Below, one piece after another: positions 1 to 6,864 of a stretch of 64,000 nt of DNA. Below the pieces are notes generated by a model that saw only the letters and a program-made list of their open reading frames with translations, searched no databases and had not been told where the DNA came from. Location of the stretch: contig CAJOIR010000007.1 of assembly GCA_905234685.1 (NCBI GenBank), positions 1-64,000 on the forward strand, in the 5' to 3' direction. A program made the position numbers and the translations under genes. How positions within the stretch are numbered: position 1 is the first letter of the stretch; each line of letters opens with the position of its first letter. The DNA comes from Paludibacteraceae bacterium. GTDB taxonomy: Bacteria > Bacteroidota > Bacteroidia > Bacteroidales > Paludibacteraceae.

Positions 1-100
1 AAGTCTGCCACCAGCGGTTGAAGTCGTGTGACAGTGTACCAGTGGATACAAGTCCGAGGCGGTACTGCTTGCTTATATTTTCGAATTCAATAGCGGTCAT
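1..100 (-). CDS. Polysaccharide ABC transporter ATP-binding protein, N-terminal fragment
   Basis: Only the first 33 codons lie in the window; the gene continues past base 1. The start ATG is at 98-100 and the peptide begins MTAIEFENISKQYRLG, followed by GTLSHDFNRWW. The opening is the usual first beta strand of an ABC ATPase, and the LxxxTLSHDxNRWW segment is typical of the Wzt/TagH-type ATPases that export O-antigen or capsule chains in Bacteroidales. The Walker motifs are outside the window. It is the last visible gene of the minus-strand operon with gmd and the fucose synthase gene, which supports export of a fucose-containing glycan. A C-rich tandem repeat occupies the 58 nt before its start. 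Confidence 0.75.
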   Translation of the reverse strand, partial: MTAIEFENISKQYRLGLVSTGTLSHDFNRWWQT

Positions 101-175
101 GGGATGAGGGGTTATATAAGGGTTAAGGGTTAGGGGTTAGGGGTTAGGGGGTTAGAGGTTAGGGGTTAAGGGTGA
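101..175. repeat. Telomere-like tandem repeat, unit CTAACCCC on the coding strand
   Basis: On the minus (coding) strand this stretch reads as about six degenerate 7-8-nt units of CTAACCCC / CCTTAACC type. It fills the gap between the four-helix-bundle gene and the ABC ATPase gene and extends into the 3' end of the former, supplying its stop codon (159-161) and last residues. The same words recur at 1492-1516 and inside tilS (42354-42412); the reverse-complement form GGTTAAGA is at 41561-41612. Confidence 0.8.
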
Positions 176-524
176 GGCGGCGGGCACGAAGACCTGATAA
201 TAAACGAGCTTCACGCTCAATAGTAACATCTACTTTGTCAAATTCTTCTTTCGTAATATAATTCAAGTCACAAGCAATATCCAATTGACTCTCAACTTCC
301 ATCAATGAACCATAAGCAATTTCAATAAAATGCACCTGTTCCTTATCTGAATATCTTCCTAATCCTTCTGCTAAATTAGACGGGACAGATATTACAGAAC
401 GCCGCAACTGTTCACACAACGCATAGCGTTCCTCAGACGGAAACCTTTTCAGCAATTTATATACCTCTTTAACCAATTGCTTGACTATGATATAAACATC
501 CAATTGTCTATATGATTGTGCCAT
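159..524 (-). CDS. Four-helix-bundle protein (23S rRNA IVS-encoded family)
   Basis: 121 aa, the usual length of the small TIGR02436-type four-helix-bundle family first seen in 23S rRNA intervening sequences and common as stand-alone genes in Bacteroidetes. Family marks are visible: LDVY near the start, RSVISVPSNLAEGLGR at about residues 42-57, and the acidic/aromatic helix FIEIAYGSLMEVESQLDIA. Members form pentamers of four-helix bundles; the molecular role is not known. It lies 19 nt downstream of the fucose synthase gene in the same operon. The last residues (LTLNP) and the stop codon are read from the CTAACCCC repeat, so the original C-terminus has probably been altered. The family is secure; what it does in a glycan operon is unknown. 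Confidence 0.85.
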   Translation of the reverse strand: MAQSYRQLDVYIIVKQLVKEVYKLLKRFPSEERYALCEQLRRSVISVPSNLAEGLGRYSDKEQVHFIEIAYGSLMEVESQLDIACDLNYITKEEFDKVDVTIEREARLLSGLRARRLTLNP

Positions 525-543
525 GATGATTCAAACTCATATA

Positions 544-1485
544 TTATCGCTCTGTCCGTATAATGTTTTGAATGAAGTCATCGTATGTAAGGCGGAGTCC
601 ATCGGGCAGTTCGGTCTTATATGTCCACCCAAGAGCCTTTGCCTTGCTCACATCAAGTAGTTTGCGAGGCGTACCATTAGGACGTGTGGTGTCCCACTCT
701 ATCCTGCCATGGTATCCGACTGTATCAGCCACGAGTTCGGTCAGAGCTTTTATAGTCAGTTCCTTACCCGTACCTGCATTGACGGTCTCATTGCCTGAAT
801 AGTGGTTCATAAGGAAGACACAGAGGTTGGCAAGGTCGTCAACATAAAGGAACTCACGCAGTGGCGAGCCGTCACCCCAACATGTAACACTGTCAGCCCC
901 ACTCTGTTTCGCCTCATGGAAACGTCGAATGAGAGCAGGGAGTACATGTGAGTTCTCGGGGTGATAGTTATCATTAGGCCCGTAGAGGTTGGTAGGCATG
1001 ACAGAGATGAAGTCGGTTCCATACTGTCGGTTGAGATACTCGCAATACTTCAAACCGCTAATCTTAGCCAGCGCATAAGCCTCGTTAGTAGGCTCAAGGG
1101 CAGAGGTGAGGAGACATGACTCAGTCATGGGCTGAGGAGCAAGGCGGGGATAGATGCATGAAGAGCCGAGGAAGAGGAGTTTGCGGCAACCATTATGCCA
1201 AGCGGCATTGATGACATTCATCTCAAGCATCATGTTCTGATACATGAAGTCGGCGGGCGCAGCACTATTAGCAGCGATACCACCTACCTTGGCAGCCGCG
1301 AGAAAGACATATTCCGGCTTCTCGTAGCTGAAGAAAGCCTCCACCTCATTTTGTCTTGTGAGGTCGAGTTCGGCATGTGTGCGCATGATGATATTAGTGT
1401 AGCCCTGCCGATGCAATTCACGCACAATAGCAGAGCCAACCATACCACGGTGTCCGGCAACGAATATCTTAGAGTCAGGAGTCAT
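544..1485 (-). CDS. fcl: GDP-L-fucose synthase
   Basis: 313 aa, full family length. This NADPH-dependent epimerase/reductase converts GDP-4-keto-6-deoxymannose to GDP-L-fucose in the cytoplasm. It is an extended short-chain dehydrogenase: dinucleotide motif GHRGMVG at residues 11-17, GSSCIYP at 107-113 with Ser108 and the catalytic Cys110, YALAK with Tyr137 and Lys141, and catalytic His180 ([10 protein letters not shown]). These match the E. coli enzyme with an offset of one. It starts 6 nt after the gmd stop, so the two consecutive pathway steps are co-transcribed and probably co-translated. Its start codon lies against the CATAACC repeat at the end of gmd. Confidence 0.96.
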   Translation of the reverse strand: MTPDSKIFVAGHRGMVGSAIVRELHRQGYTNIIMRTHAELDLTRQNEVEAFFSYEKPEYVFLAAAKVGGIAANSAAPADFMYQNMMLEMNVINAAWHNGCRKLLFLGSSCIYPRLAPQPMTESCLLTSALEPTNEAYALAKISGLKYCEYLNRQYGTDFISVMPTNLYGPNDNYHPENSHVLPALIRRFHEAKQSGADSVTCWGDGSPLREFLYVDDLANLCVFLMNHYSGNETVNAGTGKELTIKALTELVADTVGYHGRIEWDTTRPNGTPRKLLDVSKAKALGWTYKTELPDGLRLTYDDFIQNIIRTER

Positions 1486-1486
1486 T

Positions 1487-1520
1487 ATGGGTTATGGGTT
1501 ATGGGTTATGGGTGAGGGGT
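1487..1520. repeat. CATAACC tandem repeat at the gmd/fcl junction
   Basis: The plus strand shows three GGGTTAT units followed by GGGTGAGGGGTTGAGG. On the coding strand this is CTCAACCCCTCACC then CATAACC repeats. It encodes the last residues and stop of gmd and runs up to the start codon of the next gene. It belongs to the same family as 101-175 and the C-rich half of the tilS insertion. Confidence 0.8.
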
Positions 1521-2553
1521 TGAGGTCGTGGTGAACCATGATCTTAACCAATTCCTCAAATGATGTTTTACACGGGTCCCAACCAAGTTGTGTGCGTGCC
1601 TTAGTGGGGTCACCACAAAGCTGTTCGACCTCAGCGGGCCTGAAATATCGGTTGTCCACCTCTACCAGTACCCTGCCCTTGGCATCAACACCTTTCTCGT
1701 TGATGCCACGTCCTTGCCATGTGAGGTCTATACCCGCCTCATGGAACGCCAGAGAACAGAATTCCCGGACGGTGTGCATCTGCCCCGTAGCAACGACATA
1801 GTCGTCAGGCTCAGGCTGTTGCATCATGAGCCACATACACTCCACATAGTCCTTAGCATATCCCCAGTCACGTTGTGCGTCAAGGTTACCGAGATAGAGT
1901 TTGTCCTGCCTGCCCTGAGCAATGGCAGCAGCGGCAAGAGTAATCTTACGGCTAACAAAAGTCTCTCCACGGCGCTCGGACTCATGATTGAAAAGAATAC
2001 CATTGACAGCATACATACCATACGCCTCACGGTAGTTCTTCATAATCCAGAAAGCATACAACTTAGCAACGCCATAGGGACTACGCGGATAGAAGGGTGT
2101 AGTCTCTTTCTGCGGAACCTCCTGCACCTTACCAAAGAGTTCGGAGGTGGATGCCTGGTAGATACGTGTCTTGTGCTCCATACCGAGGATACGCACCGCC
2201 TCCAAGAGACGCAGAGTACCAACAGCATCGGTCTCTGCAGTATATTCAGGTACATCGAAACTAACCTTGACATGACTCTGTGCTGCAAGATTGTAAATCT
2301 CATCAGGCTGCACAAGCTGAATAACGCGTATAAGAGAGGAGGAGTCTGTCATGTCGGCATAATGCAGATTGACAGCGCGTGTGCGCCTCATGTCACGCAT
2401 CCACTCATTGAGGTACAGATGCTCAATTCGTCCAGTATTGAAAGTGCTTGAGCGGCGCAGGAGTCCGTGTACCTCATAGTTTTTTTCAAGCAACAGTTCG
2501 GCAAGAAAAGATCCGTCCTGTCCCGTGATGCCTGTTATAAGTGCTTTTTTCAT
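1492..2553 (-). CDS. gmd: GDP-mannose 4,6-dehydratase
   Basis: 353 aa. Catalyses the first committed step to GDP-L-fucose, oxidising and dehydrating GDP-mannose to the 4-keto-6-deoxy intermediate used by the next gene. The NADP motif GITGQDG is at residues 8-14, the active-site STSELFG at 135-141, and the YxxxK pair is Tyr160/Lys164 (YGVAK). It lies 9 nt downstream of the thioesterase gene. The last residues, [10 protein letters not shown], are read from a C-rich CAACCCCTCACCCATAACC repeat (1492-1516) rather than family-conserved sequence, so the tail appears repeat-derived. Confidence 0.97.
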   Translation of the reverse strand: MKKALITGITGQDGSFLAELLLEKNYEVHGLLRRSSTFNTGRIEHLYLNEWMRDMRRTRAVNLHYADMTDSSSLIRVIQLVQPDEIYNLAAQSHVKVSFDVPEYTAETDAVGTLRLLEAVRILGMEHKTRIYQASTSELFGKVQEVPQKETTPFYPRSPYGVAKLYAFWIMKNYREAYGMYAVNGILFNHESERRGETFVSRKITLAAAAIAQGRQDKLYLGNLDAQRDWGYAKDYVECMWLMMQQPEPDDYVVATGQMHTVREFCSLAFHEAGIDLTWQGRGINEKGVDAKGRVLVEVDNRYFRPAEVEQLCGDPTKARTQLGWDPCKTSFEELVKIMVHHDLNPSPITHNP

Positions 2554-2562
2554 ACTTTTCGG

Positions 2563-3378
2563 TTATAGTTGCGTATTGGTGTTTGTCTGTCTTGCAATGC
2601 GTGCCTGGCATGATATGTCTCCTTCGGCAGTACGAATCTCATAGTCAATCTGGTTGTCGTGTTGCAAGAAGAAGACATCGACATTGTCATCACGACAAAT
2701 CTCTTTTGCGTACTTGATATCGATACGCAATCCTTCATGATTCAAAGCAGCCTGTTCAGCCTCTTCGACAGTCTTAGGGAGTTGCCTCTTTAGTGCGACA
2801 GGCTCACATGCATTGAGCATGAGTTCGAGATACTTGCATGAGTTGCAATGACCGTTGTAGTCGATATCGGAATAGACGACACGATGCGGCATGTGCCCCA
2901 CTCCGTCGGTGAGCAGTTGTCTCTGTTCGGGCGACAAAGTGTTGAAACGCGGAGCCTTAGCCACCTCAACAGTTTCTTCGTGGTCAATGCCAAGGAAAGG
3001 AGGACGGTCGAACAGGTTCTGAGCGGTGCGGTCGATAATACTGATGATAGCCCAGACGGACTTGACAAGTCCTATGAGGCGACCGTTGACATAGAGTCGG
3101 TAGTTACGCATGGAGAGCATGTGGACATTCTTCTCAACCCATGTCTCTACAGTAAGCACCTCGTCCACGGTAGGCAGATAAGATATTTCAAGAGACAGGT
3201 TAGTAAGCACCCAAGTGCAGTTCTGCGTAATGAGGTAACGCATACCGAAACCACCCTGGTCAGCAATGACTCCTGCCGAGTTGAGCAAGTAGTTCTCCAG
3301 TGTGTAGAGACGCAGTCTGTAATTTTGATCAAGGTCCTGATACTGGATTGTATAATCCATTCTGTTTACTTTAGCCAT
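2563..3378 (-). CDS. Acyl-ACP thioesterase (FatA/FatB-like double hotdog)
   Basis: 271 aa from the first ATG; a second ATG at 3360 (MDYTIQ) gives 265 aa and may be the true start because the first overlaps the upstream peptidase gene by 13 nt. The enzyme hydrolyses acyl-ACP and ends fatty-acid elongation in the cytoplasm. Two hotdog halves are visible. The second carries the family active-site pattern DIDYNGHCN with Asp173, Asn175 and His177, followed by the helix KYLELMLNA. Bacterial members of this family are common in Bacteroidetes and anaerobic Firmicutes. It sits between the S9 peptidase and the GDP-fucose genes in one operon; no direct link to glycan synthesis is evident. Confidence 0.85.
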   Translation of the reverse strand: MAKVNRMDYTIQYQDLDQNYRLRLYTLENYLLNSAGVIADQGGFGMRYLITQNCTWVLTNLSLEISYLPTVDEVLTVETWVEKNVHMLSMRNYRLYVNGRLIGLVKSVWAIISIIDRTAQNLFDRPPFLGIDHEETVEVAKAPRFNTLSPEQRQLLTDGVGHMPHRVVYSDIDYNGHCNSCKYLELMLNACEPVALKRQLPKTVEEAEQAALNHEGLRIDIKYAKEICRDDNVDVFFLQHDNQIDYEIRTAEGDISCQARIARQTNTNTQL

Positions 3379-5495
3379 TTGTCCAACCAGTTGATAAATT
3401 CACGTTGCCAGAGTATTCCGTTTTGCGGTTTGAGCACCCAGTGGTTCTCATCAGGGAAGACAAGCAGTTCAGCAGGTACACCGCGCATCTTGGCAGCATC
3501 GAAAGCCGCCATGCCCTGGTTGGCAAGAATACGATAGTCCTTCTCGCCGTGAATGCAAAGAATAGGAGTGTCCCACTTGTCAACAAAGTGATGAGGAGAG
3601 TTTTGGAAAGTGCGTTGTGCGGTCTTGTTGTCCCGTTCCCAATATGCGCCACCCATATCCCAATTAGCAAACCATTTCTCCTCAGTTTCGAGATATTGCA
3701 TCTCCATGTTGAATATGCCATCGTGAGCAATAAATGCCTTAAAACGCCCATTATGATGTCCTGCGAGCCAATATACAGAGAAGCCTCCGAAAGAAGCACC
3801 CACACAACCGAGATGGTCTTTGTCAACATAAGGCTCTGTGCAGAACTCGTCGATGGCTGTAAGATAATCACGCATACACTGCCCTCCGTAGTCACCGCTT
3901 ATCTGTTCGTTCCACTCAAGACCAAATCCGGGCAGTCCACGGCGGTTGGGAGCAACAATAATATACCCGTGAGCCGCCATGCGCATGAAGTTCCAGCGAT
4001 ATGACCAGAACTGCGACACGGGAGACTGCGGTCCGCCTTCACAATAGAGTATGGTCGGGTATTTCTTCTGCGGGTCGAAATGCGGAGGATAGACTATCCA
4101 TGTGAGCATACGCTTGCCGTCGGAAGTAGTCTGCCAGCGAGGCGTGACAGAAGCCATATCAACCTCATCGTATATATGTTTGTTCTCAAAAGTGAGTTGA
4201 CGGAGTATCCCCTGCTTCTCAATCTGCGACTCAGCGTAATAGATGTCAGTATGAGCATCAGCAGGCTGAGGCAGATCGTTGAGACTGAAACAGAAGAGTT
4301 CATTACCCTCACGCATAGAGTGACGCAAAGTGTAGATGAGAGGTGAATAGACACCTGCGAGTTGGTAGTTGTATTGTCCGTCAGTAAGTTCGGTCAGCTC
4401 ACCATTGAGGTTAAGCAGATACAAGTGTTCCAAAGCATGCCAGCATCCAGCAAACACAATCTGAGAGTTGTCAAGCCACAGATATTCGTCCACATTACTT
4501 TTGAACTGACTGCTAATGAAATGTTTTTCGCCAGTATTCAAGTCAAGTACAAACAGCCGGTTCCAGTCGGACTCATATCCGTCACGCTCCATCGACAGCC
4601 AAGCAAGCATGCTACCATCAGGCGAGAACTGCGGGTTGGTATCATAACCATGCATGCCTTCTGTCATGTTGCGTGTCTCACCGGTAGTGATGTCGTAGAT
4701 GTAGATATCGCTGTTGGTACTTATGGCATATTCCAGACCTGTTTTCTTACGGCATGTATAGGCAACAGTCTTGGAGTCGGGTGACCATGCCAACTGCTCC
4801 ATACCGCCAAAAGGTTTCATAGGCGACTCATACGGTTCTCCGTCGAGAATATCACGAATGTTGCTTACTGAACTGCCATCGAAGTCAGCAACAAAAGGAT
4901 GAGGAGCAGATTCAGTCCACTCGTCCCAGTGTTTGTACATGAGGTCGGTCACCACCCTGCCCGATGCCTTTGGCAGGTCAGGATATTTCTCTGCAGTTGT
5001 TTCTATGGTCTTAACCTGAGCCACAAACAGGAGTTTGCTACCATCAGGCGAAAAAGCGAATCCTTCTATATCGGTCTCATAGTCGGTGAGTCGCTGCTTG
5101 TGTGTACCATCAGTATTCATGGCCCATATCTGCGAAGAGCCGGATTCGGTGGACAAGAACGCCAATCGCCCGTCAGGAAGCCATGCAGATGAGTTTTCGC
5201 CATAAGGAGTAGAAGTAAGTTGCCTAACATTATTGTCATCATCAAGCATGAATAGTTCGGTATTGGACTTGTTCTGTTCAACACTATAATATGTGACCTG
5301 CCATGCCACATGTCCTGTATTCTGATCAACAGCAACACCTGCCATTCTGCCCATAGCCCACAGAGCCTCGGCAGAGAACAGACGGTTTTCAATTTTGGGA
5401 TATTGGCGACCTATCACCCGGTCTGCGTCATTTTCTTTCATACAACTGACGGCTGTTACAGCCAAAAACAGTAATAATACTGGTTTAAGTTTCAT
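3366..5495 (-). CDS. S9 family dipeptidyl/acylaminoacyl peptidase, lipoprotein
   Basis: 709 aa. N-terminal lipoprotein signal with lipobox AVSC, so Cys18 is probably the lipidated residue and the protein is in the periplasm or outer membrane. Residues about 40-430 form a TolB/PD40-type beta-propeller with repeated SPDG motifs. The C-terminal alpha/beta hydrolase has the triad Ser568 (GASFGG), Asp653 (HGEKDYR) and His685 (DENHW), as in prolyl-oligopeptidase clan enzymes such as DPP5 of Porphyromonas. It probably trims dipeptides from imported oligopeptides. It is first in the operon, with a clear promoter 26 nt upstream of the start (5522-5552). Confidence 0.93.
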   Translation of the reverse strand: MKLKPVLLLFLAVTAVSCMKENDADRVIGRQYPKIENRLFSAEALWAMGRMAGVAVDQNTGHVAWQVTYYSVEQNKSNTELFMLDDDNNVRQLTSTPYGENSSAWLPDGRLAFLSTESGSSQIWAMNTDGTHKQRLTDYETDIEGFAFSPDGSKLLFVAQVKTIETTAEKYPDLPKASGRVVTDLMYKHWDEWTESAPHPFVADFDGSSVSNIRDILDGEPYESPMKPFGGMEQLAWSPDSKTVAYTCRKKTGLEYAISTNSDIYIYDITTGETRNMTEGMHGYDTNPQFSPDGSMLAWLSMERDGYESDWNRLFVLDLNTGEKHFISSQFKSNVDEYLWLDNSQIVFAGCWHALEHLYLLNLNGELTELTDGQYNYQLAGVYSPLIYTLRHSMREGNELFCFSLNDLPQPADAHTDIYYAESQIEKQGILRQLTFENKHIYDEVDMASVTPRWQTTSDGKRMLTWIVYPPHFDPQKKYPTILYCEGGPQSPVSQFWSYRWNFMRMAAHGYIIVAPNRRGLPGFGLEWNEQISGDYGGQCMRDYLTAIDEFCTEPYVDKDHLGCVGASFGGFSVYWLAGHHNGRFKAFIAHDGIFNMEMQYLETEEKWFANWDMGGAYWERDNKTAQRTFQNSPHHFVDKWDTPILCIHGEKDYRILANQGMAAFDAAKMRGVPAELLVFPDENHWVLKPQNGILWQREFINWLDKWLK

Positions 5496-5521
5496 AAATG
5501 CATATTTTGCTTATTAGGCTG

Positions 5522-5552
5522 CAAAGGTAGAAAATAAAAACAAAATAACAAA
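5522..5552 (-). promoter_or_regulatory. Bacteroidetes-type promoter for the S9 peptidase-fucose operon
   Basis: On the minus strand, TTTG (5549-5552) and TACCTTTG (5522-5529) are separated by 19 nt, matching the -33/-7 consensus of the Bacteroidetes primary sigma factor. The ATG at 5495 follows 26 nt downstream. It is back to back with the tRNA promoter. Confidence 0.75.
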
Positions 5553-5566
5553 ATATATATTTTCCA

Positions 5567-5598
5567 TTTGCACAGTTCAGGAAAAGGCAGTACCTTTG
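5567..5598 (+). promoter_or_regulatory. Bacteroidetes-type promoter for tRNA-Pro
   Basis: TTTG at 5567-5570 and TACCTTTG at 5591-5598 with a 20-nt spacer, 18 nt before the tRNA 5' end. Its -33 box is only 14 nt from that of the divergent peptidase promoter. Confidence 0.75.
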
Positions 5599-5616
5599 CA
5601 GCCGCTTTACGAAGCA

Positions 5617-5690
5617 CGGGGCGTGGCGCAGTCCGGTAGCGCATCTGGTTTGGGACCAGGCGGTCGCAGGTTCGAATCCTGTCACCCCGA
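5617..5690 (+). tRNA. tRNA-Pro (anticodon TGG)
   Basis: A cloverleaf can be folded: acceptor CGGGGCG with CACCCCG, D arm GCGC/GCGC, anticodon stem TCTGG/CCAGG with loop TTTGGGA (anticodon TGG), and T arm GCAGG-TTCGAAT-CCTGT. Position 73 is A and CCA is not encoded. One acceptor pair, C6 with A67, is a mismatch; a T at position 6 would restore it. Reads CCN proline codons. A short hairpin terminator follows. Confidence 0.93.
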
Positions 5691-5696
5691 CAACAA

Positions 5697-5738
5697 TCAG
5701 AGAGCAAATCGAAAAGGTTCGCTCTCTGACTGTTTTTT
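5697..5738 (+). terminator. Intrinsic terminator after tRNA-Pro
   Basis: Inverted repeat TCAGAGAGC (5697-5705) with GCTCTCTGA (5721-5729), followed by CTGTTTTTTA. A 9-bp stem and T-run directly downstream of the tRNA. Confidence 0.8.
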
Positions 5739-5798
5739 ATAAAGATATTTAGTGTAATTACCTAAAACTTGAATTCTTCCTTTTTCATCCAGCAAGTT

Positions 5799-6164
5799 TT
5801 ATAAAAACATCATGCCGATGCCGACTAATGCACAAAGAAGCAAAACGATGCCGATAGTGCCCCATGTACCGACATGCATTTGCAACCACTCCCACACCAT
5901 GTCGAAGTTGACGGCAAGCCAGATGCAGGTGACGGTAAAGACAATGACGAAAATGGCATAAATGAGTTTCCTGCCTCTAAAGCCCATTACATAAGCATAA
6001 TAGAGACCGAGAAGATATCCTGCACCAAGGAGGATGAGTCCGCCTTTCCAGCCTTTGGATATGCGGACAACAAAATCCTGTATGCTCGGCAGAGCAAAAT
6101 AAAGTACCACCGCCACAATGACGAGTGCAACAGGAAGAAGATATTCAATGAGTTTTGATTTCAT
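5799..6164 (-). CDS. Small integral membrane protein, unrecognised
   Basis: 121 aa, not recognised. Four hydrophobic segments are visible at about residues 8-27, 42-60, 68-87 and 99-120, with a basic FRGRK loop between the second and third, so it is a compact inner-membrane protein with very short loops and no soluble domain. It is the downstream-most gene of a minus-strand block of uncharacterised genes (5799-13823). A repeat with GAATGTT words precedes its start. An inverted repeat with a long loop (AAAACTTG 5764-5771, CAAGTTTT 5793-5800) at its 3' end could act as a weak terminator. Confidence 0.7.
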   Translation of the reverse strand: MKSKLIEYLLPVALVIVAVVLYFALPSIQDFVVRISKGWKGGLILLGAGYLLGLYYAYVMGFRGRKLIYAIFVIVFTVTCIWLAVNFDMVWEWLQMHVGTWGTIGIVLLLCALVGIGMMFL

Positions 6165-6168
6165 GAGC

Positions 6169-6208
6169 GAAGTGAATGTTTGGAAGTGAATGTTGATATA
6201 TGAATGTT
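6169..6208. repeat. Short direct repeats with GTGAATGTT words
   Basis: Two exact 12-bp copies of GAAGTGAATGTT (6169-6180 and 6183-6194) spaced 14 nt apart, then ATGAATGTT at 6200-6208. They lie just upstream of the start of the small membrane protein gene. Confidence 0.7.
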
Positions 6209-6240
6209 ACATTGTAGGAAATTCCGTTTACTTGCAAATG

Positions 6241-6804
6241 TCACGGAGTGTCAGACTCACTCTCATAATCCTTTCTCAACGAAACGATAAATGTTATGCC
6301 GAGTGAACCGGTTACGCATTTGGCACAGGCGCGGTCGTCTGTATCAACATTATCGAAGAAAGGCAGATAACCATTGTTATCAGAAAACTCCCACTCTTTT
6401 TCCTCGCCATCGAACAGGAGATTGAGATAAAGATTTCTGTCACCTTCCAACTTATGTTTTGTCACCGTGCAATACCTGACCTCCGGACGATCGCACTTAT
6501 GTTTCTTATATTCCACTGATTCGTGGATTTTCACGAGTACGCATATACAAAGGAAAAGCAGGACATAGAAACCGAGAGCCACTGCGGTCGGTTTTCTAAA
6601 GACTTCCCAGAATATACACATCAACCCAAAAACGACAAATACAACACTTGCATATGCGAAGAAGTGTATCAGTCTGTTGGCAACAGGGGCGTGAACCAAT
6701 ATGCCCTCAACAGGCTTGAAGAAGTACAGCGATACGCACAATAGAACAGTAACGCCAATAGATCCGAGAATAATGTTTCGCAATGGTCCGGTTATAATTT
6801 CCAT
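6241..6804 (-). CDS. Membrane protein with C-terminal soluble domain, unrecognised
   Basis: 187 aa. Three hydrophobic segments at about residues 8-30, 43-68 and 73-95 are followed by a soluble region of about 90 residues rich in charged residues, with the paired-cysteine segment CAKC near residue 161 and a final hydrophobic stretch GSLGITFIVSL. The overall plan (membrane segments, then a small beta-rich domain) resembles DUF3592-type proteins, but I cannot assign it. It lies between two other uncharacterised minus-strand genes and may be co-transcribed with them; the intergenic gaps are 60-80 nt. Confidence 0.65.
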   Translation of the reverse strand: MEIITGPLRNIILGSIGVTVLLCVSLYFFKPVEGILVHAPVANRLIHFFAYASVVFVVFGLMCIFWEVFRKPTAVALGFYVLLFLCICVLVKIHESVEYKKHKCDRPEVRYCTVTKHKLEGDRNLYLNLLFDGEEKEWEFSDNNGYLPFFDNVDTDDRACAKCVTGSLGITFIVSLRKDYESESDTP

Positions 6805-6864
6805 AGGGAGTGTATTTAGTTATATTTCTATTCAAATATTTATCATAAAACTGCAAAATGTTTT

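Noticed and set aside
101..175. Telomere-like GGGGTTAG repeat as the end of a linear replicon
   Set aside because: It lies within an operon, and the same units occur in other intergenic gaps and inside tilS, so it is a dispersed repeat.
1588..2451. Plus-strand 287-codon open frame opposite gmd
   Set aside because: It is antisense to a clear gmd gene with all motifs, and the peptide resembles no family.
5485..5707. Minus-strand open frames across the tRNA beginning MTGFEPATAWSQ
   Set aside because: This is the well-known false translation of a tRNA gene; the cloverleaf explains the sequence.
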